A stretch of 64,000 bases of DNA from Cryptomeria japonica (lineage: Eukaryota; Streptophyta; Pinopsida; Cupressales; Cupressaceae): NCBI RefSeq assembly GCF_030272615.1, contig NC_081407.1:152849048-152913047 (forward strand), read 5' to 3'. The position numbers and the translations under genes were made by a program. The notes beneath the pieces are model-generated. The model worked only from the letters and a program-made list of their open reading frames with translations, had not been told where the DNA came from and did not search any database. Below are positions 24,144 to 36,228 of this stretch, in pieces. Numbering within the stretch: the first letter of the stretch is position 1; each line of letters starts with the position of its first letter.

Positions 24144-25186
24144 TGTTATGGGAATAACTTCCCAAGGATATTTTATAATTGAAAAGTCAAATATGTAATA
24201 AAAGTTGTAATTAGGTCTTAGGCCAACATGTTTTGCCTATTCTATAAAATGAACTTGTAATACTATAAAAGGGTCATCGAAATTAACTATAAGATAGTTA
24301 ATCAATTATTAGACTAGATCTATTTGGAAGTTTTATGATTTTTGAGATATTTAATAAGAGAATTATTGTTCAATATTGCAGAAATTTTTTGCATGTAAGT
24401 GAAACACTTTGTATGAAAATTTTCTATTAAGATTGAAGATAATATGAAAACACTTTATGTGTGTGTTATATGCAATTGTATCATTGAATGCACACATTTT
24501 TCTTTTAAGTAAAGAAATCAAGAGTTTCTAAGGTTATCTATATACATTTGAAATATGACATATCTTATTTGTTACTTCTATTCTAGTAATGGATTAAACA
24601 TGCTTTAAACAATATATGGAAAGATATGTGTTGTGTTAGGGGATAATTACGTACAGTTGCAAATTATGCCATTTCTTGGTTTATCATTGTAAGGCACTAG
24701 TAAGTTAAAATCCTTTGAGTATGAATTTTTATTATCAGAATTAGGTAGTTGCATGTGATAGCTTGAGTATGTAGTCCTAGGTAGGTACTAATATGAGAAT
24801 ATTCCTAGTCCAAAACCTACATCCTAAAACCCTAAAGTTACAAAACATTACTTTATTTTATCTTAATGTGTTCAAGTTATTCATGTTGTTTTATGCTTTC
24901 AATATGTTGCAGAAATTATTAAGGATCTAGCTAATCTGATAAAAATCATTTAGACTTTAATAAAATTTGTGATAAAATTTTATGCTTTGATCAATATCTC
25001 AAGATGAAAGGGCTATTATTTCATATTTTGTAATAAGTGCTACGCTGTAGCTCTAACAAAACCTAAAGTGAGAGGAGAACAAATTATTGTCTATTATTCA
25101 TTGGCCACTAATATGAGACTCTCAAGGACTAAAGATATCTACTTGTATTAAGATAATCAGATAATTAGTTGGAAACACCAATAGAT
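24144..25186 (+). repeat. Probable LTR remnant of a Ty3/gypsy-like element
   Basis: A TATA-like CTATAAAAGGGTC lies at about 24273, and ATTGGCGACTCTACTAG at 25187 resembles the TGGCGACTCTGCTGGGGA-type primer site of some plant gypsy elements. Together these suggest a 5' LTR ending near 25186. The proposed start (TGTTATGGGAATAAC, 24144) is a guess. No partner LTR or target duplication was found. Confidence 0.35.
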
Positions 25187-25189
25187 TGG

Positions 25190-25728
25190 CGACTCTACTA
25201 GAAATTTTTTTAGAAGAAATCCCTAATCTGGTCATAATTATAAAAAATCAAGTCCCAATTTATTGGGTGGTGACTCTGAAATATCTATTAGCTAGTTTGT
25301 TATCATTTTCCTTTAAATATGGATGGAAGGAGATACCTAAATAGACCTATAAATCCTAGTATAAACAACTAGACAAATAAAAAATGAAGAGAAAAGGAAA
25401 TAGGAAAAACCTCTATGGCCCAAAATGGTCCATTTTCATCAAATAACTTGAAAGTAGTGGAAATACACCATTCTCATAGAATAGATTCACCAATCAGCCT
25501 TTCAATCCTTTAGAGGCTAAAATACAAGAAGCTTTTGAAAGACAAGAAGCAAAATGACAAAAGGCTCAATTTTTTAATTTTCACCAAAATAACCCAAATA
25601 CAAATCCATTTTCAAACCTTGTATATATGGGGTCAACCCATACCATAGCTAATACATCAATCGATATGGAAAATTCTCAATGATCTATTAAAGCTTCAAC
25701 ATTAGTGTTACCATTGCCAAAGGGAAAT
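25190..25728. other. Unassigned sequence
   Basis: AT-rich, with no sustained open frame. The CAAAATAACCCAAATACAAA-like stretch could be degraded gag, but I cannot support that. Confidence 0.3.
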
Positions 25729-26186
25729 TATTTTTTTACGTAGATTGGGAAGGAGACTTGGACAGTTGAAGGTCCACTAGTGGCTATGTATTTACTTTGT
25801 TTACAAGAGCAGTCAATTGGATGAGTAAGAGGCAACCCATAGTTACTTTTTTCACCAATGAAGAAAAGTATATGGTTGCTACTCATGTCTCTAATGAAGT
25901 AGTATGATTACAAATACTTAGTAGTGGTATTGGTTTTGATTACAAGACTGTAAGGATCAAATGTGACAGACAGATTGCTCTATGTTTGGCCAAGAATCCC
26001 ATATCATTCTCATACTAAGTATGTTGATATTTAATAACACTTTGTACGAGAGATGGCTGAAAATGGTAAGGTCTTGATAAGGAAAGTTGACGCTTCAGAT
26101 AATGCAGTTTCTCTCATGAAGCTAGTGACTGCAAAAAAGTTCTCTTGGTGCAAGAAGGCCATGGGCCTTGATCACTATACTTGATT
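25729..26186 (+). pseudogene. Copia RNase H relic
   Basis: Read on the + strand through several stops: VDWEGDLDS*RSTSGYVFTL, then AVNWMSKRQPIVTFFTNEEK, LQILSSGIGFDYKTVRI, DRQIALCLAKNPI and, after a damaged stretch, FVREMAENGKVLIRKVDA. This is the C-terminal RNase H of a copia pol. The family patterns are DWAGDxxxRRSTSGY, SKRQP.VALSTTEAEY, CDSQSAI.LAKNP and ENGKV.I. The active-site Glu region (TTEAEY) has drifted to TNEEKY. This is a different copia lineage from the element at 31262-52135. The element at 26453-54444 inserted downstream of it. Confidence 0.75.
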
Positions 26187-26452
26187 TTATTTTATGTATC
26201 TCTTGGATGTACTCTTTCCCATGTCCATATTGAGACATGAAGGTTCATGCATAAGTAGTCCAAGTTTGGGAAGAGAAAAGGTGTCCATTTGGGGATCTAA
26301 ATAGTCACATGAAGTTACTGAGCACTCGAAATGTCTAATGTCTAAGTGGCTTTGAGTTTGGCACCGAAAGAGGAGTCACTTGTACAGTTTTATTATTTTA
26401 TTATGTCTATTGGCTATTCATTCTCCAAGGTGTGTTTTTGGCAAGTGGTTTT
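26187..26452. other. Flank of the copia relic
   Basis: No gene. It ends at the GTTTT target site of the next element. The sequence resumes at 54445, so GGCAAGTGGTTTTGGCCCC was once continuous. Confidence 0.5.
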
Positions 26453-27460
26453 TGTTGGCAATTGACACTCATACGATAATGTTCATGACATTATGGGTTG
26501 TCATTGATGGCAGCTCATCGTCTCAGGGTAAATGGTTTCATTGTTTGGTTAACTGACGTACATTGCACTTAACCGGTATTGGTATTCGCATTGCTTTACA
26601 CTGGCATCGGCATTCAATTCATACCCGGGTAACTCTAGATCCCGGTAACATGTCTAGATCCCGGTAACATGTATATGGAACTTGGTAATGGATAGGACCC
26701 AGCTAAGAAAATATTTTGGTCCCGATTATGTCTTCATGGATTTTGATGGTAACGTGTGATGACCGACATGGTCATTGAATTTATATTTGATTTCATTATG
26801 TTCCAGCAACTGACTTGTTTATGTTTCTTGTTGAAGCCGACATGGTTGAGCTAGAAGGATATTTAAGAAGATCACCTCAGCAGTAGATCACATTTGTTAG
26901 ATGATATGCGAGCTTTTGATTGTGAATATTTTAGTGTTTTGGTATGCATTTTGGTATGCGATTGGAAGCGACTGTGTGCAGTTTCACATGCACAACTTAA
27001 TCGGTAGTAGAACAGAGTATCAAAGAACCGGTATATAGAGAAGGATATCAAAGCATTCACCGAAACTTATCTAGCATGGTCAAATGCTATTTATAAGTTC
27101 ATTTTCATCTGTAAACACTTGTAAGTGTTTTGTAAGTTAGTGAGACTTCCTATATTTTGTGTTTGAACAATGAGCTCTAGGCAGTTGGCTTTTCAGCATG
27201 TGCAGAACCTCTTATGTAATATTTGTATACCTTGATCAAGTATATAGATATTATGGGTATCATCCCCACCACAGTTTTTCCCTTTGTAGGGTTTTCCACG
27301 TATAAATCTTGGTGTTATGGTGTTGCCTTTCATTGTGTTATTTTGTGTATGCACTCTAATTTTATTTACTGTTAACCGATTAATAAGGAATAAGTACAAA
27401 ACTAACTTTACCAGTAGAACACTAATTCATCCCCACTCTTAGTATTCTTGGATTCCAATA
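26453..27460 (+). repeat. Level 1 5' LTR
   Basis: Starts TGTTGGCAATTGACACTC and ends TTGGATTCCAATA (a CCAACA end mutated to CCAATA). Contains a short tandem duplication of TAGATCCCGGTAACATGT at about 26635-26671 that the 3' LTR lacks. The partner is 53412-54444. Confidence 0.85.
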
Positions 27461-27462
27461 AT

Positions 27463-27474
27463 TGGTATCAGAGC
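27463..27474 (+). other. Primer-binding site, initiator-Met tRNA
   Basis: TGGTATCAGAGC, the perfect plant copia primer site, starting three bases after the LTR end. Confidence 0.9.
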
Positions 27475-28500
27475 TTGGTTCCTCGGAAGAAGTTTAACCA
27501 CTTGAGGAAGATTCGGAATTCGGAATCAATGGAAACCGATCTACAGAAGCAACTCAGACTTGCTCTTATGGATCTTGATAATAAGCAGATGGAGAACAGT
27601 AAAATAAAAAATGAATTGAAGCAAGCTCATGAACATATCATTTCATTGCAAGGAAAGCTTTCAGTTGTCAAGGCTAAGAGAAGAGAACTTTGTGATTAAT
27701 TGCAAAATCAGAGTAGCGATCAAGAAGATGCTATGAAGGATCATTGTCAGAAACTTACTCAGGAGAACATTGTCTTGAAGAATGAGATGCAAGCCCTAAT
27801 TATGAGGATGTGCAGAGAGATTGGGGAAAGAAAGAAAAATGAAGAAAACCTAGCTCAAGCGTTGAAGGATAGATCTGAGGAATGCAACAGATTGACTCAT
27901 GAGAATGATATGTTGAAACTTGAGTTGACCCAGTCCCAGAACAATGAACGAGAACTTGAAAGATGGATTATTATCATGAGAAATGATTTGGTTATAGAAA
28001 ATGACTACAACGACAAGTTCAAGGATAGCTCTACTAAACTTGATGAACTGTTGAAGAATCAAAGAGATGCTAATCACAAAAGAGGTCTTGGTTATGAAGA
28101 AGGAGAAAGCTTTGGTACTGCACAACAAGATACATCAATCAGATAGAAGTAGAATCATGTCAAATGAAACTAGAAATCATCGATAAGATAGCCTAATGCT
28201 CACAAATTCAATGGTACATGTTTTATTTGCAATAAATTTGGTCATATGGCTAGTCAGTGCAGAAATAGGAATAATCAAAACAATGCATCATTCACCGGTC
28301 TTGGAAATGTAACATGCCATGCATGTAGTAGATTTAGACATATGGCTAACCAATGCAAATCAAAAGGAAATCAAGTAAATCAAGGAGTTAACAAGGCAGT
28401 ATAGAAAATCAATATTGTTTGTTATACATGCAACAAGATTGGGCACATTCCTAAATATTGCAGAAGTAAGAACCCACCGACAACTAATGGAAACATGGAT
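27475..28500 (+). pseudogene. Level 1 gag: coiled coil plus three CCHC zinc knuckles
   Basis: A long, charged coiled-coil region (open segments 27448-27699 and 27700-28146, one stop apart) ends in LDELLKNQRDANHKRGLGYE, a phrase typical of plant copia gag (family pattern LD.IL..QR....K.GLGY). Three CX2CX4HX4C knuckles follow at 28219-28260 (CFICNKFGHMASQC), 28315-28356 (CHACSRFRHMANQC) and 28420-28461 (CYTCNKIGHIPKYC), all with Cys and His intact. Stops at about 27699, 28144-28180 and 28402 break the frame. Role: RNA packaging and particle assembly. Three knuckles is more than the single one in the copia element nested inside this one. Confidence 0.75.
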
Positions 28501-29031
28501 GAAAAGGGAAAATCAAAAGTGGAAGACATTAGGAAACAACATGAGATGAGATGAGATGGGTGAGAAGATCTGATACACCATTGGCCAAACAACTGACAAA
28601 GTCATCAGGTCCTACACTGGAAGCAGATTCAATTGATAACTAAGGCACTCGGCCTTAGGGGTAGGAAAATCATTGAAGATCATGCAGATACCCCAGATTG
28701 GGTATGTAGTCATAAGATTTTGATTGTGGATGGATATTGAGGAGATTTTAATGGTTGACCGAAATCCACTTGCAGATCATGTGAACCGGTCAAGCCTAAC
28801 CGACAACATTTATTACAATGGAAAATTAGGGTTAACGATGATAAAAAAGGGGAAATTAAGTTATTTTCTTCACACAATGATCAAGTATTCAAGCAAGAAA
28901 ATTTCCAGAGAATTTAAGAGTTCTAGAGATAATTGAGCAATCACTTTCTTTCGAGCAATTTGATCTCTCGACAATATTTTTGAGGTATTTTTTCGTGTTT
29001 CTAGAAACCCTAGCTTTCATGTTTGGTTGCA

Positions 29032-31261
29032 ATGGCTTCATCATCCAACATTGATACTCCCTTGGTGGTTGATATTAAGAACCACCCTCGTCCCATTTTC
29101 AAGAAGCATCCGTAAAAATCTCTTCTTGATGATCCATTAGGTGCATTTTCACAATTTTATCATGGAGTTCTTCATACGAAGGATATTAGGGCATACATCC
29201 ACTACAACACTAAAGAACTTGGATTTTATGAGTTGTCCTGTGTTTTCACTGAAAACCTAATTTCTGGCAACCAGTTGAAACCAAAATTTGCACATTTGCA
29301 AAGGAAAGGTTTCACGCAATTTATGGATTTCTTGACTTTTGATGACGCAGAATGGGTATGCTATGTTTTGAGTTGCATTCACAAAGAATTCATTTGGTTG
29401 GACCAGTCGTACAAGATTACTGATGAAGTTATCAAGAATGTCACATGTCGTCACAAAATCGGAGGCGTTCCTGGTACTAGATGTAAGTTATCTCACACTG
29501 AAATGAATAAACTTACTGGTGCAACTTTTGATGGAAGGTCTATGAGGGTAGATGATGTTAGGGACAAAGATGTTAAATTTGCATTAATGGTTATTGGTTA
29601 TAAGGTTTGCCAGTCAAACCGGTTAAACTTTGTAGTTGGCAACAACATTTTGGTTGCTTATCAGATGGTAAATGAGGATGTCCATTATGATCTATGCAAT
29701 GTAATACTAAAAGAACTCATGACTAACCTGAAGAAGATCAAGCAAGACAAAAATAATACTTTTTGGTATGGCTCCTTCATCATTTGTCTAGTATTTTACT
29801 TTTTAGGCACTGATCTCAGTTTTGGAAAGACTCGGTGGGCTTTTGATCACCCGGTAGCAACCCAGATGCTCAAATTTTGGATAGATAAGGTGATAAGGAT
29901 AAGAAATCCAATCTATGGGTATTTTTTAAAACATTTCAGGAGGAAATGAAGAATAGGTCCCGGATTCCTAAATATATAGTTGAGAAATACAAGAACACAA
30001 TATGCTTTATGATAGATAAAGATGAATGTATGATGGAAGTTGTACAACCCAGGACTATATGGATAATGCCTATGGGTCATGAGGCTGAGGAAGCTACTTT
30101 GGTTGCCTATGCACAATACTTTTTGCAGGCACCGATAGATGAAAAGGAAGAGAAAATTGGAACTTCTAAGGAGAAAGGACTTAAAGTTCATTAGGAACAG
30201 GTAGCTCCGACAATCCAAAAGAAGATTACCTGGCTAGCGGCAGAGTCATTGATAAGTGAAGGTGTTGACAGATCCAAGATTGAGTAGCATGTTAAAATTT
30301 TGGAAGAGCGAAGGAAGAAAGAGTTAAAACAGAAGAGGAAATAGGAAAGGGAAGCTTGGAAAGCAACTTAGGCCACACCCATTGTGGTCTCGGTTACATC
30401 ATAAACATCCAAACAACCAAAAGATGAGCCTTCCAGTCAAACACTGGTAGTGCCACCCAAGAAGAAACCTAAGGCGACCCGACAATATATGATTATTTCT
30501 TCTAAAATAGAATCAGATACTAAGATCAAGGAGGTTCCCAAGGTGAAAGGTGTTTTTGCTAGAGTGGTAAGAGAGAAGAAAGAAGAACCAAAGGTTGAAC
30601 CTATCAAGGAGATTCCTTGGAGGCCAAACATCACCATTGTACATAAAATAAAATCCAAATCAAATGAGAAAGCTAAACTGGAATCTAAACGGAGAACCGG
30701 TAAGAAAAAGATGAATGCACAAGATTTGATTGAACAAATTGTAAATGATGGTAATTTAGATAACATTTCTTCATTCTTTGATGATTTTGGTGAGGAGGAC
30801 CAGAAGCAAATAGAAGAGGCTATTCTTTTGTATCGTGATTCATTCAGTAGGGCATTGATAGAATTAGAGAAAGTTTTGCCTAAGGAGTTATTTGATAGAT
30901 TAGAGGTCAGAAAGATACATGCTCAGTCTTTGGATAGATGGACTAAGGAGACCGAATTGGTCAACCTTTGTCCTTCTATAACCCCTCTGAAAATGGATGA
31001 TTTAATCAATAAAACCAGATCATTAGAATTCAAACCCAAATTCAGAGTTAATAGTCTCATGTTGGATAGACTTGAAGAAATCAGAAAGGAGACAATTGAT
31101 ATATGGGTGAGAGTTCTTTTGGGTCTTGGCTATGAGTTAAGTTCGAATTTTGTACAATCATATAACATTTAGTTACCTAAAGATAAACTGGCAGATAAAC
31201 CAACTATAAATACTGAGAAACTAGCAAGCACTCAACCGAATACCACTGTACTGGTTACTGA
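29032..31261 (+). pseudogene. Level 1 long ORF of unknown function, N-terminal part
   Basis: From the ATG at 29032 (ASSSNIDTPLVVDIKNHPRP) the frame runs with few stops through 29233-29949, 29946-30194 and 30450-31172, then is split by the copia insertion at 31262. Recognisable style: an aromatic-rich globular part (FMDFLTFDDAEWVCYVL, NTFWYGSFIICLVFYFLG, WAFDHPVATQMLKFW), then a Lys/Glu/Pro-rich linker (about 30300-30700), then a helical part (LDNISSFFDDFGEEDQKQ). No catalytic motif was found. The GS(F/L)..CL.FYF phrase looks like a buried helix. I do not recognise the family. The Lys/Glu linker and the absence of pol resemble extra frames of non-autonomous plant elements (LARD-like). Not a host gene, since LTRs with matched target duplications enclose it. 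Confidence 0.6.
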
Positions 31262-32538
31262 TGTTAGGATAATCGGTGAACAACTGAGAGGGGGGGGTGA
31301 ATCAGTTGTTAACATATTATAAATTTTAATCCACTTTATAACCTTTAAACAGGTCAAGTATCGGTAAAACACATACAGATGTCGATAGGAACAGATACTG
31401 GTAAACAATACAACTTAACAATTAAACAGATAATCAATGCAAAGAAACCATACCACATAACACCATGATTTGTACATGGAAAACCCAGAAAGGGAAAAAC
31501 CACGGTGGGAATCCTACCCACAGTCAGATGATACTTCTGCAAAAAGTATGTGATGCAATGAGGGGGCTGCACATGTAGGAAGGCACACTGCCTAGAGCGT
31601 ACTGCTCATTACAAAAGAGTATCATTGACTACAGAGAGGCTACAACCATCTCAAGATAAATGGACAACAATCCAGAATAAAGAACTACCAAAAATAACAT
31701 CTACCATGCCTATTTACAGTCCCGATTGAGCTCAATACTGGAGGCCTTTGACCTCTTCCTTAATCCCAATTCGATCACCTATGATCGACCAAATCTCCTT
31801 CACATATGATATTGTATTCCAAGACCACAAACACTTATTTCATTCCCATACCATGATCTACAATGAGATCTTACATCATTTTATACAAACCCTAAAGCCT
31901 AAACCAATTAGGTCGGCCACCTAAAAGATATTACAATAAGATCATTAAATAAATCCATATTATAATGATATGCCATGTTGGCTTAAGACCAAAACAACAA
32001 TAACCAATCCATAAATTATCCCAAAACATTCTGGTAACGTGTAGAGTACACGTTATCATGATACCGGTCCATAACCTAAATAGGCATTGGACCTATTTTG
32101 GGTCCATGACGTCAAAGCAATGTCTTCAAGCAGTTGAAGCACGATCAAAGAACATCTTTAGCAACCTGAAATCCATCTAGAAGCTGCACCAACACCAATT
32201 ATGCATCCTATCAAGATTCCTCAATGAGAGCTCTGTCGATAGAGCATTTTTAACCAATGTCATTAAGGGTTTACCAGAGTGTATAATAGCATCCGATTAC
32301 CAAGTCAATACCATCTGACCAAGATATGCTCTAGAAGCACATACCACATGTAACAAATCACATTCCATAGATCCAAACATGTTGAAAGTGTCCAACAAAT
32401 AGTCTCTTCTCCCGATAACACTATATCTTCTACCAGTAGCCAAAACCCATATGTCAGTAACCAACCATAACAACTAGTGTTGACATCAATGACAAAACAT
32501 CAATGCAACATATAATCAATTCATCCATAATGCTAATA
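31262..32538 (-). repeat. Level 2 3' LTR
   Basis: + strand ends TGTTAGGATAATCGG and TGCTAATA; the true end CCAACA is seen in the other LTR (52130-52135) and is mutated here. Near its start is ACTGAGAGGGGGGGTGAATCA, a motif shared by all minus-oriented copia LTRs of this window. The solo LTR at 3391-4488 belongs to the same family. Confidence 0.85.
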
Positions 32539-32556
32539 ATCTCTCGCTTTGGCATT
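32539..32556 (-). other. Level 2 polypurine tract (damaged)
   Basis: On the minus strand ATGCCAAAGCGAGAGAT abuts the 3' LTR. Compare the intact ATGCCAAAGGGGGAGAT of level 1 at 53395-53411. This tract primes plus-strand DNA synthesis. A second copy of the motif lies at about 34384-34405, on the far side of the level 3a insertion. Confidence 0.6.
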
Positions 32557-32561
32557 GATGG

Positions 32562-34223
32562 TGTGTGGGGGAAAAAGTGACACCAAGCAAACATGCCCTA
32601 ATCTCACTTTCAATCACACACTTGTGGAATACGAAAGAGCCTAGAGGTATCACACAATTGGCTACTTCTTTTTGTGGAAGAGAGAGCCACGAGCTACCTA
32701 TTAGGATTTCTATTCCTTTGTTGCAAATGATAGATAGAATGATGCAAGTTCAATCCCTAACCCCAAAGTGCAAGTATGAACTAATAACAAGATTGCAGAA
32801 TTGAACTTAAATAATGGAAAGCTGTAAACACAAGGATACAAGGAGAATGCAGATGTGTACCTGGGGTTAAAATCTGAGTGGAAATGTTTGGGACGGGGGC
32901 GCGGGCGCCATTGTCCTGATTCTGCTCCTGAAACTGTTGTTTTGCAACCTGAAAAGCTGTCAGAAAAATGCTGAAACTTGCTGTCTGATAGAAGGACCAG
33001 GGCGCCCAGCGCCCCTGTCCCAGGGACCAGGGTGCCCAGCGCCCCTGTCCTGGCAGGACCAGGGCGCCCCACGCCCCTGTCCTGGTCTTTTGCTCTGAAA
33101 CTTGGTGTGAAGTTCTGTCTCGGTCTGCTTCTTCCGAATCTGCAACTTGCGGCGTCGTCCGAATTTCGAAACTTGCACTTATATCTGAAAAGGTGTGGTG
33201 GGCGGCTATATAGGGTTTTGCCTTAGTCAAACCCCCGCTTTGGTGATTTCCACCTCCACGAATAGCCAAGTTGTATTGTAAAAGTAGTGTGTGTGCAGAC
33301 CTTGTGTGTGTGCAAGATCCTAAAATGCAAGTAAGCAAACTAGAGCAACCTAGAAAGTAAACCCTAATTGCTTGTAAATGATAATGTAAATGCTCTAAAT
33401 CAAGATGCAAAGTGATCTAAAGCATGAATAAATGATATAATGAAGTTTATGCAAAGACATGAAAACAACATGAAATCATACCCAACCCCAAGGGAGGGGT
33501 ACAAGCCAATCTTCAGTCGGTAATCCCTTATTGTTCTTCAATGTCTTCAAAGCCCTAAATGGATGAATGAATTTGATGAATTCTTGATGGATGGATGTTT
33601 GAATGTTGTTGAAGTCTTCAAAGATCTGCTCTTTCGCTGCATAGAAGGTCCTTGAAACCAAAATTCTGGTCCTTTCAAATGAAGAAAGAGAGCTTTTATA
33701 TATGAAACCCTAGGTCTTAATTTCAACTTTAGGCCGACTTAGAGATTGAATCTCCCACCAATTTCTTGGGGTTCAGCTTTATTTTATGATTGGATCGCGC
33801 TCCTAAAATTTCGGGAAAAATGTCCGGGACCGTGTGCACTCCGGGCGCCATGGTCCTGACAACTTTTCACCAAATTTTCAGGGCCGTCAGATATGATGAT
33901 TTTAGAGCGAATCCCGAAGTTACAAGTGATTTCAAGATGTTTTGACCCCCGAAATCAAGCCCCCAAGTTCAAAATAGGACCTAACTAGGGTTTTTGATTA
34001 AATGATGTATTAGAGGAATAAAATGAAAGGGGCACACTTTAATGAAAAGGGCCCAACTTTATGATATGGGAGATGATAAAATAGAACCTTAGACCTAATT
34101 AATTTAATTAATTAAGTGCTAAAGGGGAAATGCGATGCAAAGTGCAAAATGCGCCAAGGCGGGTGCTAAACTAGGTGTGAAATTGTACCACCCTAGCAAG
34201 TGCGTACAATTTACGACGCTACA
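32562..34223 (-). mobile_element. Level 3a: solo LTR with GC-rich minisatellite, TSD GATGG
   Basis: 1662 bp flanked by a perfect duplication GATGG (32557-32561 and 34224-34228), with ends TGTGTGGGGG and GACGCTACA on the + strand. Orientation is taken from a TATA-like TATATAAAAG on the minus strand (33693-33702); read that way the LTR begins TGTAGCGTCGTAAATTG. There is no gag or pol inside, so it is a solo LTR, probably of a Ty3/gypsy element, though the family call is only an impression. Much more GC-rich in its middle than the surroundings. Frames predicted at 32710-33410 cross the GC-rich repeat and look incidental. Confidence 0.75.
32995..33092. repeat. Three-copy GC-rich tandem repeat (about 31-33 bp)
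   Basis: Units of GGACCAGGGCGCCCAGCGCC followed by CCTGTCC, three in a row with small differences (GCGCC, GTGCC and GCGCCCCAC variants). Single relatives of the core (GCGCCAT.GTCCTGA) occur at about 32905 and 33846 in the same LTR. Each unit is nearly self-complementary. Confidence 0.85.
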
Positions 34224-34552
34224 GATGGCAACATTAGATGTGAAAAAAATCTAAGTACCAAGAAATGCCAAACAAGTCTCCCTCTATGGAAGACAACCAG
34301 TAATCTCCTGAATATCAATAACTCTCCCCTCTGTGAATGATATCTCTGTAAAGTTCTAAACTTATTTTTTCTCATCACTATCTCTCCCCCTTTGACATCA
34401 ATGCCAAAAACTTGACAAAAATATGAAAGAAAGAATATAAACCTTTGTATCTCAAAGTTGACTACTCCCCCTGAGTAGTAGCACCACTCACCAGTGCCAG
34501 AATGAATAATATCTCTGATAATGCATGTCGGACTGATGACAAACTGCCTCAA

Positions 34553-35353
34553 TCAAGTCTCTACTGGAGGGGAAAAAACCCCTAACCTATCTCTCAAATA
34601 CTCAAATGATTCCTTAGACAGTGGTTTAGTGAATATATCTACAATCTATTCTTTAGTGTTCACATAAACCAATTTGACTTCCTTTGCTTCTACCTTGTCC
34701 TTCAGAAAGTTATACTTTATTGATATATGCTTAGTCTTAGAGTGAAATATCGGATTCTTAGGCATGTCAATAGCTGCAGAGTTGTCACAGTAGATAAGTA
34801 TCGGTTCACTACAATTTACCCTGATATCCTTCAACATTAGCTTCATCCACAAGACTTGAGTGCAATTAGTTGCTACTGCAACATACTCAGCTTCTGCAGT
34901 AGATAAAGAAATGCATGGCTATTTTTTGTTGATCCATGAAACCAGTTTCTTTCCAAGAAAGAAAGCTCCACCAGAAGTACTCTTCCTATCATCAATATTT
35001 CCTACCCAATCTGAGTTAGTATATGCACAAAAAGTGAAATCATCATTTTTAGAATACCATAAACCATATTTTGTTGTTCCTTGCAAATACCGGAATATCC
35101 TCTTTACTGCACATTCATGATTTTCTTTAGGATTACTTTGATATCTTGAAACAATACTTACTACATTCATAATATCCGGTCTAGTATGAGTTAGATATAA
35201 CAGACCACCAATCATAGACTTATACCTTGTCAGATTTACCGGTGTAGAAGTATCCTTCATAGATAATTTCTCACTTGTCACCATAGGAGTACTTACCGAT
35301 TTGGAATTATCCATACCAAAATTCTTCAACAATTCCCTCAGATACTTAGTTTG
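34553..35353 (-). pseudogene. Level 2 pol, RNase H end
   Basis: Continues the reverse transcriptase frame. On the minus strand: YLRELLKNFGMDN, then MIGGLLYLTHTRPDI, YTNSDWVGNIDDRKSTSGGA, ISLSTAEAEYVAVA, LIYCDNSAAIDMPKNPIFHS, KHISIKYNFLKD and IVDIFTKPL, ending at a stop at 34553. The RNase H acidic residues (D of NSDW, E of AEAEY, D of YCDNSAA) are present. Stops interrupt at about 35353, 34918 and 34645; the last two sit where the family has Gln (TAG for CAG). RNase H removes the RNA template during reverse transcription. Confidence 0.85.
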
Positions 35354-36228
35354 TTAGATAAAAATGTCTTTGTCAGTTGGAGTAATCTGCAAACCTAAGA
35401 AAAATCTCATCTCGCCGATCATGGACATTTCAAATTCATTCTTCATATTGTTAGCAAATTCCATGTACAATTTATCTTCTCCTCCAAAAATGATATCATC
35501 AACAAATACTTCAATAGTCAAAATATCATTATCAGTGATCTTATAATATAAATTACTATTAGCACCGCCTTTAGTAAAATCAAGCTTCAAAAGATATTTA
35601 TCCAACCTTGCATACCAAGCTCTAGGAGCCTGTTTTAATCCATATAAAGTTTTTTTCAATCTGCAAACCATATCTTTATCATTTGTTAGTGAAAATCCAT
35701 CAGGTTGCTCAATGTAAACTTCTTCCTCAATTTCATCATTCAAAAATGCACATTTAACATCCATTTGATAAACCTTATAGTTCTTATAAGCTTCATAGGC
35801 AAGAAATAGTCCAACAGCTTCAATTCTAGCTACAGGTGCAAATGTTAAACCATAATCAATTCCTTCCATTTGAGAATATCCTTTGCAAACCAATCTAGCT
35901 TTGTTTCTTACAAATTGACCATCCTCATTTAGTTTATTCCTAAAAACCCATTTAGTTCCAATAACATTATTTTTTGTAGGTCGGGGAACTAAAGACAAGT
36001 CTCATTTTTCTCTATCTGATCTAATTCATCTTCCATAGCCTTTAACCAATGTTCATCCTTACAAGCTTCAATAACATTTGTCAGTTCAATTTGAGAAATA
36101 AGACGCACCTCTTCATTTGCTACTTTTCTTCTTGTCATAATTCCCTTGCTCCTATCTCCAATAATTTAATCTTCGGAACGATTTAATCTTACATACCTTG
36201 GTGTATTCTGAACTTCAGGTTCACTTCT
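35354..36228 (-). pseudogene. Level 2 pol, reverse transcriptase
   Basis: The open segment 35354-35998 on the minus strand contains the copia reverse-transcriptase blocks: [51 protein letters not shown] (first catalytic Asp), [12 protein letters not shown] and FVDDIIFGG (the catalytic V-D-D pair). A one- or two-base deletion near 36005 puts the upstream linker (36000-36228) out of frame, and a stop lies at 36165-36170. It copies element RNA to DNA in the cytoplasmic particle. Clear identity, clearly inactivated. Confidence 0.9.

Noticed and set aside
32781-33410. 209-codon minus-strand frame across the GC-rich repeat
   Set aside because: It lies within a solo LTR, crosses the minisatellite in more than one frame equally well (overlapping open frames on both strands) and shows no domain. 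High GC lowers stop frequency there.
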